DNA of 35,901 bases. It comes from Peptococcaceae bacterium (lineage in GTDB: Bacteria; Bacillota; UBA994). The stretch's first letter is position 1, and each line of letters starts with the position of its first letter. The stretch is from NCBI GenBank assembly GCA_018334055.1, contig JAGXSS010000054.1, positions 1-35,901 of the forward strand, given 5' to 3'. Below, in pieces: positions 1 to 8,446 of this stretch. Made by a program: the position numbers and the translations under genes. Below the pieces are notes generated by a model that made no database searches, was not told the origin of the DNA, and saw only the letters and a program-made list of their open reading frames with translations.

Positions 1-4
1 ACTA

Positions 5-301
5 ATGTTGTGCCCGATATGCCCTAATGCTGAACTGAAGATGACGGAGCGCCAAGGTGTGGAAGTGGACTACTGCCCGAAGTGCCGAGGAGTGTGGCTG
101 GACCGCGGTGAGCTTGACAAGATAATTGAGCTGTCAGCTCCGCCTAAGACCGTCGACCGCGAGCGCCGCCCGGATGAATTACGCGACTCACGCGACTCAC
201 GCGACTCACGCGATTCACGCGATGATCGGGATGACCGCGATGATTTTAATCGCAACCCGCGCCGCCGTAAGTCTTTGCTTGGGGATCTCTTCGACTTTTA
301 G
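5..301 (+). CDS. TFIIB-type zinc-ribbon protein with acidic/basic repeat tail
   Basis: This small protein of 98 residues carries one zinc ribbon of the zf-TFIIB type at residues 3-42. The four ligands are visible as C3-x2-C6 and C24-x2-C27, followed by the family-typical GVWLDRGELDKII. The C-terminus (RRKSLLGDLFDF) also matches the usual ending of this family. The linker between them is low complexity, with four RDS and three RDD units, encoded by a 9-bp tandem repeat. The start is ATG at position 5 or TTG at 8; the ribosome binding site lies outside the window, so the start is not settled. Function is unknown. The ribbon may bind nucleic acid or protein, but that is inference from the fold alone. 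No operon partner is visible on this side of the window. Confidence 0.85.
   Translation: MLCPICPNAELKMTERQGVEVDYCPKCRGVWLDRGELDKIIELSAPPKTVDRERRPDELRDSRDSRDSRDSRDDRDDRDDFNRNPRRRKSLLGDLFDF
182..244 (+). repeat. Seven-copy 9-bp tandem repeat inside the zinc-ribbon gene
   Basis: Four units of CGCGACTCA (one with a C-to-T change) are followed by three diverged units (CGCGATGAT, CGGGATGAC, CGCGATGAT). The period equals three codons, so the repeat can change copy number without shifting the frame. It encodes the RDS/RDD linker. Confidence 0.9.
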
Positions 302-322
302 CCCCTGTTTGCTCGGGGCTTC
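301..322 (+). terminator. Weak hairpin terminator after the zinc-ribbon gene
   Basis: GCCCC and GGGGC pair across a 9-nt loop directly at the stop codon and are followed by TTCT. The stem is short and the T-run poor, so it is only a probable terminator. Confidence 0.4.
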
Positions 323-330
323 TGCATGCC

Positions 331-373
331 AAAACGAAACAGGTGCTATCTCTTTTCGCCAGAGATAGCACCT
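331..373 (-). terminator. Intrinsic terminator of the PEP carboxykinase gene
   Basis: A perfect 13-bp inverted repeat (AGGTGCTATCTCT, 7-nt loop, AGAGATAGCACCT; 341-373) lies 9 nt past the stop codon of the minus-strand gene. On the minus strand it is followed by the T-rich GTTTCGTTTT. It may also stop plus-strand transcription coming from the zinc-ribbon gene. Confidence 0.75.
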
Positions 374-381
374 GTGCTTTA

Positions 382-1932
382 TTATGAGCGGCCGAGCGGT
401 CCGGCTTGGGCAATAGCGGGGGTTACGTTTCCGAATTGAGCAAAGTTTTGGCGGAAGCGGGCGGCCAAGTCGTGGGCGGTGACATCGTAGCTATTGTGGT
501 CCTCCCAAGCGAGGCGCGGGGTGAGTAGGCCAATGGGGAGGCCGGGCACATGCTCCGGAACGAGGAGCTGAAAGATGGGTTCTTCTTGGTAACTACATTT
601 ATCGAGGTCGCCGCTCAAAATGGCGGTGATGATGGCGCGGGTGTAGGCGATGGAGATGCGTTTGCCGCGGCCGTAGCCGCCACCTGTCCAGCCGGTGTTC
701 ACCAGGAAGACTCTCACTTTGCTCTGCGAGATTTTTTCGCCGAGCAAGTTAGCGTAAACCGTGGGATGAAGCGGAAGGAAGGGGCTGCCAAAGCAGGCAG
801 AAAAGGTGGCTTCGGGCCTGGTGATGCCGCGCTCGGTACCGGCGAGCTTGCTGGTGTAGCCGGAGATGAAGTGGTACATGGCCTGTTCGCGGGAGAGACG
901 GGCGACGGGGGGCAAGACGCCAAAAGCGTCGGCGGTGAGAAAGACGATGGTCTGGGGTAGGCCGCCCTGCCCGTCGAGGACGGCATTAGGAATAAACTCG
1001 ACCGGATAGCAGGCGCGGGTGTTTTCGGTAATGCTGTCATCGTTATAATCGGGGTGGCGCGTGTGTTCATCGAGCACCACATTTTCGATGAGTGAGCCGA
1101 AAGTAAGGGCGTTGAAGATTTGCGGCTCCTGCTCCTTGGAAAGCCCGATGCATTTGGCATAGCAGCCGCCTTCGATGTTAAACACCCCGTGCTCGCTCCA
1201 GCCGTGCTCGTCATCGCCGATGAGCCGGCGGTCTGGGTCGGCCGAGAGGGTGGTCTTGCCCGTACCCGAAAGGCCAAAGAACAAGGCGACGTCATCATAA
1301 ACCCCGATGTTGGCCGAGCAGTGCATGGGGAGGACGCCTCTTTTGGGCAGGAGGTAGTTCATCACCGAAAAGAGAGATTTTTTGATTTCGCCGGCGTACT
1401 CTGTCCCCCCGATGAGCACTATGCGCTTGGCGAAGCTGATGATGATGAAGGCTTCGGAATGAGTGCCGTCAAGCACGGGGTCAGCCTTGAACTTGGGTGC
1501 GGAGATGACGGTGAAGTCGGGTGTAGAGTCGTTTAGCTCTTCCTTGGTGGGGCGACGGAATATTTGCGTGGCAAAAAGACTGTGGTAGGCAAGTGATGTT
1601 ATAACCCGCACATTGAGGCGGTGGGTGGGGTCGGCCCCGACCAAGCCATCGCAGACAAAGGCGGCGCGGCCGGAAAAGTAGCCGAGGAGCTTGTTGTGGA
1701 GCGCGGCAAAACGCTCCGGCGGAAAAGGTCGATTGACCTTGCCCCAGTCAATTTCGTCATGCACCTCCGGCTCGTCCACGATAAAGCGGTCTTCGGGTGA
1801 ACGCCCGGTGTATTTGCCGGTGTTGACCGCGAGCGCACCCGTCGCGGTCAACACCCCCTCCCCACGCTTGAGGGACTGCTCAATCAATTCGGGGATGGTC
1901 AAATTGCGGTACACATTTTCCGTAGTCCTCAT
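382..1932 (-). CDS. pckA: Phosphoenolpyruvate carboxykinase (ATP)
   Basis: This enzyme converts oxaloacetate and ATP to phosphoenolpyruvate, ADP and CO2 in the cytoplasm, the first committed step of gluconeogenesis; in some anaerobes it runs in reverse. The 516-residue product has the normal length of the ATP-dependent family. Visible motifs are the substrate-site RSPEDRF near residues 44-50, the kinase-1a P-loop GLSGTGKTT near 220-228, and the metal-binding LIGDDEHGW near 237-245. The ATG start has AGGAG eight bases upstream, and a convincing sigma-A promoter lies about 40 bases further up. The gene stands alone between a terminator and a 500-bp intergenic gap, so it is probably monocistronic. 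Confidence 0.97.
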   Translation of the reverse strand: MRTTENVYRNLTIPELIEQSLKRGEGVLTATGALAVNTGKYTGRSPEDRFIVDEPEVHDEIDWGKVNRPFPPERFAALHNKLLGYFSGRAAFVCDGLVGADPTHRLNVRVITSLAYHSLFATQIFRRPTKEELNDSTPDFTVISAPKFKADPVLDGTHSEAFIIISFAKRIVLIGGTEYAGEIKKSLFSVMNYLLPKRGVLPMHCSANIGVYDDVALFFGLSGTGKTTLSADPDRRLIGDDEHGWSEHGVFNIEGGCYAKCIGLSKEQEPQIFNALTFGSLIENVVLDEHTRHPDYNDDSITENTRACYPVEFIPNAVLDGQGGLPQTIVFLTADAFGVLPPVARLSREQAMYHFISGYTSKLAGTERGITRPEATFSACFGSPFLPLHPTVYANLLGEKISQSKVRVFLVNTGWTGGGYGRGKRISIAYTRAIITAILSGDLDKCSYQEEPIFQLLVPEHVPGLPIGLLTPRLAWEDHNSYDVTAHDLAARFRQNFAQFGNVTPAIAQAGPLGRS

Positions 1933-1969
1933 GCGCCCACTCCTATTCTACAATTGCAACAACACAAAT

Positions 1970-1999
1970 ATACTACATAATTTGCGATCTGCATGTCAA
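1970..1999 (-). promoter_or_regulatory. Sigma-A-type promoter of pckA
   Basis: On the minus strand a perfect TTGACA -35 box (1994-1999) is followed after 18 bases by TAGTAT (1970-1975). It lies about 40 bases upstream of the pckA start codon. Confidence 0.65.
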
Positions 2000-2186
2000 T
2001 ATGAAGGCACATTAACCGAATTGTTCATCATATTTGATGACACGGGTCAAGTTATCCGAATTAGTCGGCGGGACTGCGTCGTTGCTGCCATTTTGTGCCG
2101 GCAATTGCTAATAACTATCTTTCTAAAGAAAATATTGTTATTATAAATATGATTTTAATGCACGAATTCGAGTATATTGTTTTGTA

Positions 2187-2376
2187 GGCGGTGTAATACA
2201 CCGCCGCTACGAAAAACATGTACATAAATGTCCGCCCAAGGTTTTGCGACCGGGAGGGCGGTGTAATACACCGCCGTTACGAAAAACATGTACATAAATG
2301 TCCGCCCAAGGTTTCGCGACCGGGACGGCGGTACCAACACCGCCGCTACGAAAAACCACGTGTTTTGGTCGTAGCG
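2187..2376. repeat. 70-bp tandem repeat with GTAG-footed hairpins
   Basis: Two complete 70-bp units start at 2187 and 2257, and a diverged third starts at 2327. Each unit opens with a palindrome. Copies 1 and 2 have GGCGGTGT, AAT, ACACCGCC. Copy 3 reads, on the minus strand, GTAG, stem CGGCGGT, loop GTTGGT, stem ACCGCCG (2324-2349). All end in CTAC or a one-base variant, which is a GTAG foot on the minus strand. The last part forms a second inverted repeat, CGCTACGA (2344-2351) with TCGTAGCG (2369-2376), around the palindrome CACGTG. The foot and geometry match the REP hairpins next to the RAYT gene at 13.4-14.6 kb, although the stem sequence differs. I take this as an outlying REP array (inference). 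Confidence 0.8.
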
Positions 2377-2436
2377 ACATAAGGAACGCCCGACCACAGA
2401 CATCGTCCCCCTAGTCGGAATTTTGAGAGGAGGCCC

Positions 2437-3612
2437 ATGATGACTACTGCCGTTGGTCCCGTACCCGTTAAAGAGAGGATAGCCGTCCTCGACATTATCC
2501 GGGGGTTTGCGCTCTTTGGGGTGCTCTTGGTCAATATGCTGATGTTTAACTACACGCTCACTGACTTCAGCTTCGGCCGCGATGCCCTCTCGCGCCCGGA
2601 CCTCCTCGTCGGCGCGCTTGACCGCGCGGTTGTCTGGACGATTCAGGTCCTGTTTCAGGGTAAATTCTACACAATATTCGCTTTTTTGTTCGGGCTGGGC
2701 TTCTATCTCTTTTTAGAGCGCGGGGCGGATAAACAAGAGGCGAACAGCAAGCTCTTTCGCCGCCGCTTGTTCGTTCTTTTGGCGGCGGGGTTACTGCACC
2801 TCATCTTTGTCTGGTGGGGCGATGTGCTTTCTACCTATGCTCTTATCGGCTTCTTGCTGCCGCTCTTTAGTCACATGAGCCTACCTCGTCTACGGACATG
2901 GATTGTGGTGCTCTTGGTTTTTTCGCTGTTAATCTATGCCGGGGCGCTCGCTGTGATGGTGGTTATGCCAGCGACCCCGGATCTGCCCATCTTTGACCCG
3001 GCGCGCGCCGTGTACTCGCAAGGGTCTTACTGGGCAGGGGTACAGTTTCGCCTGCAAAATGAGGTCGCGATCGCCTTGCTTAACACAGTGGCCATGTTGC
3101 CGCGCATTCTGGGGCTCTTCTTGCTCGGGGTGTATGCGGCCAAGACGGGCATATTGCAAAACACGGCTGCCCACCTACCCTTAATCGGTCGACTCTTTCG
3201 CTTGGGGGCGGTAGTGGGCATAGGGCTTTCGCTCCTTCACCTCGGATTACAGTTCGCTGGGAGCCTCTTCTGGGCAGGCGTTCTCCGCGAGGTGAGCACG
3301 CCCTTTATTTCCCTATTCTATGTCAGCGGCATCATGCTGTTATGGCAGGGGGGTAAGCTCACCGCACTCTGGGTTTATCTCGCCCCCCTTGGCCGGATGG
3401 CTTTTACTAACTACCTAGTGCAGTGCATAGTATGTGCCTGGCTGTTCTATGGGCATGGGCTGGGGTTAATGGGCAACATCAGCCTAAGCTACATCCCCTT
3501 GTTGACTTTGTTGATCTACGCTTCGCAGGCGTTCTACAGCAAGTGGTGGTTAGCGAAATACCCGCAGGGCCCAGCCGAGTGGCTGTGGCGCCGCCTGACC
3601 TACGGGGTCTGA
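2437..3612 (+). CDS. DUF418 (YeiB-like) multi-pass membrane protein
   Basis: This 391-residue protein begins with VKERIAVLDIIRGFALFGVL, the typical opening of DUF418/YeiB proteins. Many hydrophobic segments follow, and the C-terminal part contains LAPLGRMAFTNYLVQC, the hallmark of the DUF418 domain. The biochemical function of the family is not known; some members are treated as possible transporters. The start is ATG at 2437 or 2440. The strong GAGAGGAGG at 2425-2433 gives better spacing to the second. Its 3' end overlaps the oppositely oriented LysM gene by 13 bp, and no terminator separates them. Family placement is firm, function is not. Confidence 0.9.
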   Translation: MMTTAVGPVPVKERIAVLDIIRGFALFGVLLVNMLMFNYTLTDFSFGRDALSRPDLLVGALDRAVVWTIQVLFQGKFYTIFAFLFGLGFYLFLERGADKQEANSKLFRRRLFVLLAAGLLHLIFVWWGDVLSTYALIGFLLPLFSHMSLPRLRTWIVVLLVFSLLIYAGALAVMVVMPATPDLPIFDPARAVYSQGSYWAGVQFRLQNEVAIALLNTVAMLPRILGLFLLGVYAAKTGILQNTAAHLPLIGRLFRLGAVVGIGLSLLHLGLQFAGSLFWAGVLREVSTPFISLFYVSGIMLLWQGGKLTALWVYLAPLGRMAFTNYLVQCIVCAWLFYGHGLGLMGNISLSYIPLLTLLIYASQAFYSKWWLAKYPQGPAEWLWRRLTYGV

Positions 3613-4895
3613 CCACAGGGTTTTTGGCTCCAGTCGGGGTTTTCGTTGCTCCCCAGGCTCGTGATTTGCACGGGTAGCCCGGCGAATCTGACGATGGATA
3701 GCTGGGGATTGACGGTGAGGCAGTTGCTGTAAATTACGCTGCCACTGTCCGGGGCGAAGGCAAGCTGTCCGGCAAAGCATGCCGTATCGGTCAAGTCTTG
3801 AACTAGCTGTCCACGGCGATCGACCACGCGGATGATGCCCCTTAGCCCTGCCGGGCCCTCATTTGTCGCGGTGTTGTAGGCGAGGAGTTGGCTGTCCGGC
3901 GACCAGGCCGGGTGAAAGTCTTGCCCGAGGGGTCCGGTGGGCGTGGGGGTGACTAAGCCGGTGGCCACATCCACGATGAAAACATTGGCGGCGGCGACAC
4001 CGGGGAAGGCATAGGCGGCCAGTTGCCCATCGGGCGATAGGGTGAGTGCTTGAATAGTGCCCGGCTCTTTGAGTCGGGTTACTTGTTTGACCCCCGTGCC
4101 GTCAAGTTTCGCGGCGAACACTTGGGAGGTGCCGTCAACAGACCGAGTAAAGAGCATGCGCTGGCCATCGGGGAAATAATTTGGCCATTCACCTGTGGTG
4201 ACCAGGTGAGTCTGGCCCGTGGTGACATTAATCGTTATGACTATCGGGATTGCTTCGGGTCGGCTGAAGGCAATTGTGGTGCTGTCGGGTGACCAGTCTA
4301 GGCCAGCAAAAATCTGTAAGTTTTCCATGATGCGGTCGGCGGTCAGGCTCTCGGCATTGACCACCCACAGGGCATGGCCGCGGCCGACAAAGGCGATAGA
4401 TTTCCCACTTGGCGACCACTTGGGCAGGCTGGACTCTAACCCAAGTCCAAAGGTGATACGGCGGCTGCGGCGTTCTGCCGGTGGCCGAATGAAAATGTCT
4501 GGTCTGCCGCCGCGAGTGGAGAGCCAGGCCAGGCAGCCCTCACCCGGGGTTAGGACTGCGGGCACGATGAGCACTTGCCCCGGAAAGATGGTGAAAGGCG
4601 CAGCCAGGTTGTTGGCTGCGGCCAGTACTTCAACCGTCACGTCAAAACGCTGGCCTATAGCCCAGAGGCTGTCCCCCGGCTGCACACGCACGCGGATTGG
4701 TCCCGGCACCGGTATGAGTAGCTTTTGTCCGGGCTCTAGATTGGTCGGGTCTAGTGGTGGATTGGCAGCGGTGATGATGCTGACGCTCGTTGCAAAACGC
4801 TGCGCGAGCAAGTACAGGGTATCTTGAGGTTCCACAGTGTAAATATACAGACTATCACCCCCTAAGTAGCTGTTACAGACTATGCGTTTTGTCAT
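3600..4895 (-). CDS. Two LysM domains fused to a TolB-like beta-propeller
   Basis: Two LysM modules lie near the N-terminus, the first around YIYTVEPQDTLYLLAQRF and the second around IRVRVQPGDSLWAIGQRF, each ending in a GQ-LIxPx motif. LysM binds peptidoglycan or chitin-type glycans. The remaining 300 or so residues show repeated propeller blades of the WD40/PD40 kind (SPSGKSIAF, SPDSTTIAFSR, FPDGQRMLFTR, SPDGQLAAYAF, SPDSQLLAYN). No classic signal peptide is evident. The start is uncertain. The longest frame begins at 4982 and would overlap addB. ATG at 4895 avoids this but lacks a good ribosome binding site. The reading AGGGGGTGAT just before SLYIYTV suggests a still later, non-ATG start near 4850. 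Secreted LysM proteins of spore formers often begin right at the LysM domain. Function is unknown; a wall- or spore-associated role is inference. Confidence 0.8.
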   Translation of the reverse strand: MTKRIVCNSYLGGDSLYIYTVEPQDTLYLLAQRFATSVSIITAANPPLDPTNLEPGQKLLIPVPGPIRVRVQPGDSLWAIGQRFDVTVEVLAAANNLAAPFTIFPGQVLIVPAVLTPGEGCLAWLSTRGGRPDIFIRPPAERRSRRITFGLGLESSLPKWSPSGKSIAFVGRGHALWVVNAESLTADRIMENLQIFAGLDWSPDSTTIAFSRPEAIPIVITINVTTGQTHLVTTGEWPNYFPDGQRMLFTRSVDGTSQVFAAKLDGTGVKQVTRLKEPGTIQALTLSPDGQLAAYAFPGVAAANVFIVDVATGLVTPTPTGPLGQDFHPAWSPDSQLLAYNTATNEGPAGLRGIIRVVDRRGQLVQDLTDTACFAGQLAFAPDSGSVIYSNCLTVNPQLSIVRFAGLPVQITSLGSNENPDWSQKPCGQTP

Positions 4896-4981
4896 GGTGT
4901 TGACACTTGTCCGGTACCTAGCCAAGAGGAATATAGCGGCATGGCACGAATAATAGCCAGAGAGTGAAAGGGGTTTTGGCA

Positions 4982-7900
4982 TTGTCGCTACGGTTATTGT
5001 TAGGGGGAGCAGGCAGCGGCAAGACGGAGACTATCTTGCAGGAAATCGTGAGTGAGGTGCAAAGAGAGCCGCTAGGCAAGCCCCTCTGGGTGCTGGTGCC
5101 CGAGCAGGCAACTTTTCAGACCGAGCAAGCGCTGTGTGGCAGGTTAGGTGGCATAATGCGCGTTAGGGTGGTCAGTTTTCAGCGTCTGGCCTACCAAGTG
5201 ATGAACCATGTGGCGGGGGCCGCCTTGACCCCCCTCAATGAAATGGGGCTGACCATGCTCGTTCGCCAGGTACTCGGGGAGTGCCGGGGTCAGCTTAAGC
5301 CCTTTGTGCGCGCCGCGCGGCAAGTTGGTTTTGCGGCGGAGGTCACCGCCCTCATCTTGCAGCTCAAGCGGCAGAACATTACCCCGCAGTACTTGGGCGA
5401 AGTTTTGGCCGCTAACAGCGAGACCCTGCCGAGGTCAGTAGCGGATAAGCTGCAAGACCTAGCCACAGTCTATGCCAAACTTCAGGGCAAGCAACATGCT
5501 AAGCAGCTCATCGACAGTGAGGACAGCATAGCCTGGCTAGCCAAACACATTGCCGACTATGGAGATATTCAGGGTGCCAGCGTCTGGATGGATGGGTTTT
5601 CGGGGTTTATGCCGCAGGAATATGCGGTCATTGAAAAACTCATAGCCATGGCTAAAGTTTCTGTCGCCCTGACCCTCCCCGGTGAATACGCAAACCGCAA
5701 TCTTGATGCTCCGCATCTCTTCTATCCCACGTGGAGCACCAAAAAAAAGCTGCTCAGTCTAGCCGCCGCGGGCAGAGTCAAACTCTACCCCGCAGTGATT
5801 CTTGGTGAACAACATAGATTTGCAAAAAATAGGGCGCTCGCTCGACTGGAGCAATTTTTAAGCCGGGGCGAGGTGGCGGGTGATGAGGCCGAAACGCCGC
5901 TTGGCATGAGCGTCGTTCTGGCGGCTACGCACAGAGTGGAGGTGGATGCTGCCGCGCGCGAGATTGTGCGCCTCTGTCGCGATGAGGGCTTGCGGTATAG
6001 GGATATATGCCTGGTGGTGCGCGACCTCAGTCTATACGAAAGTCTTTTTACGACTACCTTTGCCGATTACGATGTGCCAATCTTTATCGACCGAAAGCGT
6101 GCCGTGCGCCATCATCCCTTTCTTAATTTGCTCAGCGCGGCCTTGGTGCTCATTATGGATGACTACCCATATGAAGCTGTGATGCGCTGCTTTAAGAGTG
6201 GCCTGTTTGCCATTTCTGCGGAGGGTATTGACACCTTGGATAACTTTTTGCTGGCCACGGGTCTACGCGGGAGTCGCTATCTGACCGATGCCGAGTGGAG
6301 ATTTGCGCAGGGCGAGCTTCTTAACTCTCTGCGGCAGACGGTGCAACCGCACATCGCGCGCCTGCATGCCGCCTTGACCGGTGGCCGGACGGTGCGCGAT
6401 TTTACGCAGGCCCTCCTCACTTTGAGTGCCGACTTGCAGGTGTCAGCGACACTGGAAACGTGGGCGCAGGAGAGCGAAGCTAAGGCCGAGTTACAAATGG
6501 CCCGGGTGCATGCGCAGGTGCATGGTGCAGTCATGGCCATATTTGAGCAGCTAGACGAAATTCTAGGGGAGACAGAGATGCCGCTCTCTGAATATGCAGC
6601 CATACTAGAAACGGGACTGGAGAGCCTGCGCCTTGGGCTCATCCCGCCAAGCATGGACCAGATATATATTGTGGAGGCGGGCCGGTCACGCGTGCCTATG
6701 GTTAAGGTGGCCTTAGTCCTAGGGCTGAATGAAGGTATTTTTCCGGCGCGAGCACCTTCGCCCGGAGTCTTCTCCGACCGGGAAAAGGAGCGCCTGGCAA
6801 TGATAGGGCTTGACCTAGGGCTTACCCTGCAAGATAAAGTTTTCGAAGAGCAGTTTTTGCTCTATACGGCGCTGACCCGCGCGAGCGACCAGCTCTGGCT
6901 GAGCTATGCCTCGGCCAGTGAGGGGGGCTCGGCGCTATTGCCATCGGTCGAATTAAAAAGGCTACTCGCCAAATTTCCGAAGCTCGCGGTGCGGCACGAA
7001 GCTCTCGCCATGCCCAAAGACAGTCTGTCTATTTTAAGACGCATCGCGCACCCGCGCCTGGCCCTTGCGGCTCTCGGCCTGCCCTTGCGTGAGGCTAAGG
7101 CGGGAGGTGCAATATCCCCCTTGTGGTGGGATGTCTACGGGCACTTAGCGGTTGCGGACAGGTGGCAGAGTCAAGCCCGGCAAGTGGTCGAGGCACTCCA
7201 CTACACTAATGCTGAACACCCCTTGCCAAACAAGACCCATCATCGGGATAAGGCTAGAGTCTTGCGGAGCAGTGTCTCACGGATTGAGCGGTTTAAAGCC
7301 TGCCCCTTTGCCTATTTTGCGGCGTATACGCTTAAATTGCGGGAGAGAAAGGTCTTCAAGCTGTCTTCAGCGGATATCGGCAATTTTTATCACGAAGCGC
7401 TGGAGATGTTCCATGCTCGTTTGAACGCAGAAGAGGTGCCGTGGCAGGACTTGACGAAGGACCTCTGCCAAAAAATTAGTACAGAGGTAGCCACAGAACT
7501 GCAGCCTAAAATGCAAAGCAGTATCCTCACCAGTTCAAAACGCCAGTCCTATCTCGGCCGGAAACTGCAGCAGGTAGTCGAGCGCTCGGCCCTAGTCCTG
7601 TCTGCACATGCACGTCAGGGTAGCTTTGTGCCGCTTAAAGTCGAACTGGGCTTTGGGCATGATGGTCTTTTGCCCGCCTTAGAAATTACCTGCGCCGATG
7701 GCAGCCTGGTTCAGCTGACTGGGCGCATTGACCGCCTTGATTGCGCTAAGATGGGGACCAGGCTCTATTTAAGGGTAATCGACTTTAAGTCCAGCCGGAA
7801 TACGCTGACCTTGCCGGAGATTTACTACGGGCTGCGTTTGCAGCTTTTGACCTACCTCGAGGTGGCGCTCAGGAAGGGGACGAGCCTAGTTGACGAGCCG

Positions 7901-8446
7901 GGCCTAGTTGACGAGCCGGTAAGTGAAGTCCTGCCGGCCGGTGCGCTGTATTTTCATGTCCACAACCCCCTCTTACAGGCCGAGAGACCATTGTCAGCAC
8001 TTGAAGCCACGCAAGAGCTGTTGAAGAAGTACCGCACCACCGGGATGGTCGTTGATGACCTTGATATTATCAAGTTGATGGATAAGTCACTGGGCTCCGG
8101 AACATCGACATCGACCCTCATCCCCGTCAGGGTGAAGGAAAAGGGAACCTTGGTATGTCCATCGAATGATGTCTGGTCGGCTGAACAATTGTCCGCCATG
8201 CGGGCCCATATCGAGCGGGTCTATGCGGCCGTCGCCGCCGAAATCATGCAAGGTAAAATCGACATTGCGCCGATTAGACTGGACAAAAAATGTGCCTGTA
8301 CCTACTGCGAATATAAAGCGGTCTGTCAATTTGACCTCACGCTAGAGGGCAGCAACTATCGCCATCTGCCGAAGATTAAGCCAAAGGATGTGTGGGCGTT
8401 GCTCGGAGTCGGAGCAGGAGAGGGGGTTGAGGACAGTGTGGACTAA
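4982..8446 (+). CDS. addB: AddB, helicase-exonuclease subunit B
   Basis: AddB partners AddA in the AddAB (RexAB) complex, which resects double-strand breaks to a Chi site before RecA loading. The N-terminus SLRLLLGGAGSGKT contains the P-loop at residues 8-15. The C-terminal RecB-type nuclease is visible as GRIDRLD and VIDFKSS. The iron-sulfur cysteines are in KACPFAYF and, at the end, CACTYCEYKAVC, the expected C-x2-C-x5-C cluster site. I prefer the TTG at 4982, because AAAGGGG lies eight bases upstream and the protein then starts like known AddB; GTG at 4964 is the alternative and has no clear ribosome binding site. The length of 1154 residues is normal. It overlaps addA by 11 bp, so translation is probably coupled. 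A short in-frame duplication (LVDEPGLVDEP) sits near residues 970-980. Confidence 0.96.
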   Translation: MSLRLLLGGAGSGKTETILQEIVSEVQREPLGKPLWVLVPEQATFQTEQALCGRLGGIMRVRVVSFQRLAYQVMNHVAGAALTPLNEMGLTMLVRQVLGECRGQLKPFVRAARQVGFAAEVTALILQLKRQNITPQYLGEVLAANSETLPRSVADKLQDLATVYAKLQGKQHAKQLIDSEDSIAWLAKHIADYGDIQGASVWMDGFSGFMPQEYAVIEKLIAMAKVSVALTLPGEYANRNLDAPHLFYPTWSTKKKLLSLAAAGRVKLYPAVILGEQHRFAKNRALARLEQFLSRGEVAGDEAETPLGMSVVLAATHRVEVDAAAREIVRLCRDEGLRYRDICLVVRDLSLYESLFTTTFADYDVPIFIDRKRAVRHHPFLNLLSAALVLIMDDYPYEAVMRCFKSGLFAISAEGIDTLDNFLLATGLRGSRYLTDAEWRFAQGELLNSLRQTVQPHIARLHAALTGGRTVRDFTQALLTLSADLQVSATLETWAQESEAKAELQMARVHAQVHGAVMAIFEQLDEILGETEMPLSEYAAILETGLESLRLGLIPPSMDQIYIVEAGRSRVPMVKVALVLGLNEGIFPARAPSPGVFSDREKERLAMIGLDLGLTLQDKVFEEQFLLYTALTRASDQLWLSYASASEGGSALLPSVELKRLLAKFPKLAVRHEALAMPKDSLSILRRIAHPRLALAALGLPLREAKAGGAISPLWWDVYGHLAVADRWQSQARQVVEALHYTNAEHPLPNKTHHRDKARVLRSSVSRIERFKACPFAYFAAYTLKLRERKVFKLSSADIGNFYHEALEMFHARLNAEEVPWQDLTKDLCQKISTEVATELQPKMQSSILTSSKRQSYLGRKLQQVVERSALVLSAHARQGSFVPLKVELGFGHDGLLPALEITCADGSLVQLTGRIDRLDCAKMGTRLYLRVIDFKSSRNTLTLPEIYYGLRLQLLTYLEVALRKGTSLVDEPGLVDEPVSEVLPAGALYFHVHNPLLQAERPLSALEATQELLKKYRTTGMVVDDLDIIKLMDKSLGSGTSTSTLIPVRVKEKGTLVCPSNDVWSAEQLSAMRAHIERVYAAVAAEIMQGKIDIAPIRLDKKCACTYCEYKAVCQFDLTLEGSNYRHLPKIKPKDVWALLGVGAGEGVEDSVD

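Larger units (their letters stand above)
1933..2436. other. 500-bp intergenic gap between pckA and the DUF418 gene
   Basis: This divergent gap holds the pckA promoter (1970-1999), an AT-rich stretch around 2100-2180 without a gene I can support, and the 70-bp hairpin repeat array (2187-2376). The open frames here run through the repeats and have no ribosome binding site. The ribosome binding site of the following gene (GAGAGGAGG) lies at 2425-2433. Confidence 0.8.

Noticed and set aside
550-1536. Plus-strand open frames opposite pckA
   Set aside because: They are shadows of the pckA reading frame in a GC-rich region, without ribosome binding sites or recognisable domains.
2155-2534. Minus-strand open frames of 82 and 62 residues before the DUF418 gene
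   Set aside because: They run through the 70-bp repeats and the start of the DUF418 gene, repeat the same peptide, and have no ribosome binding site.
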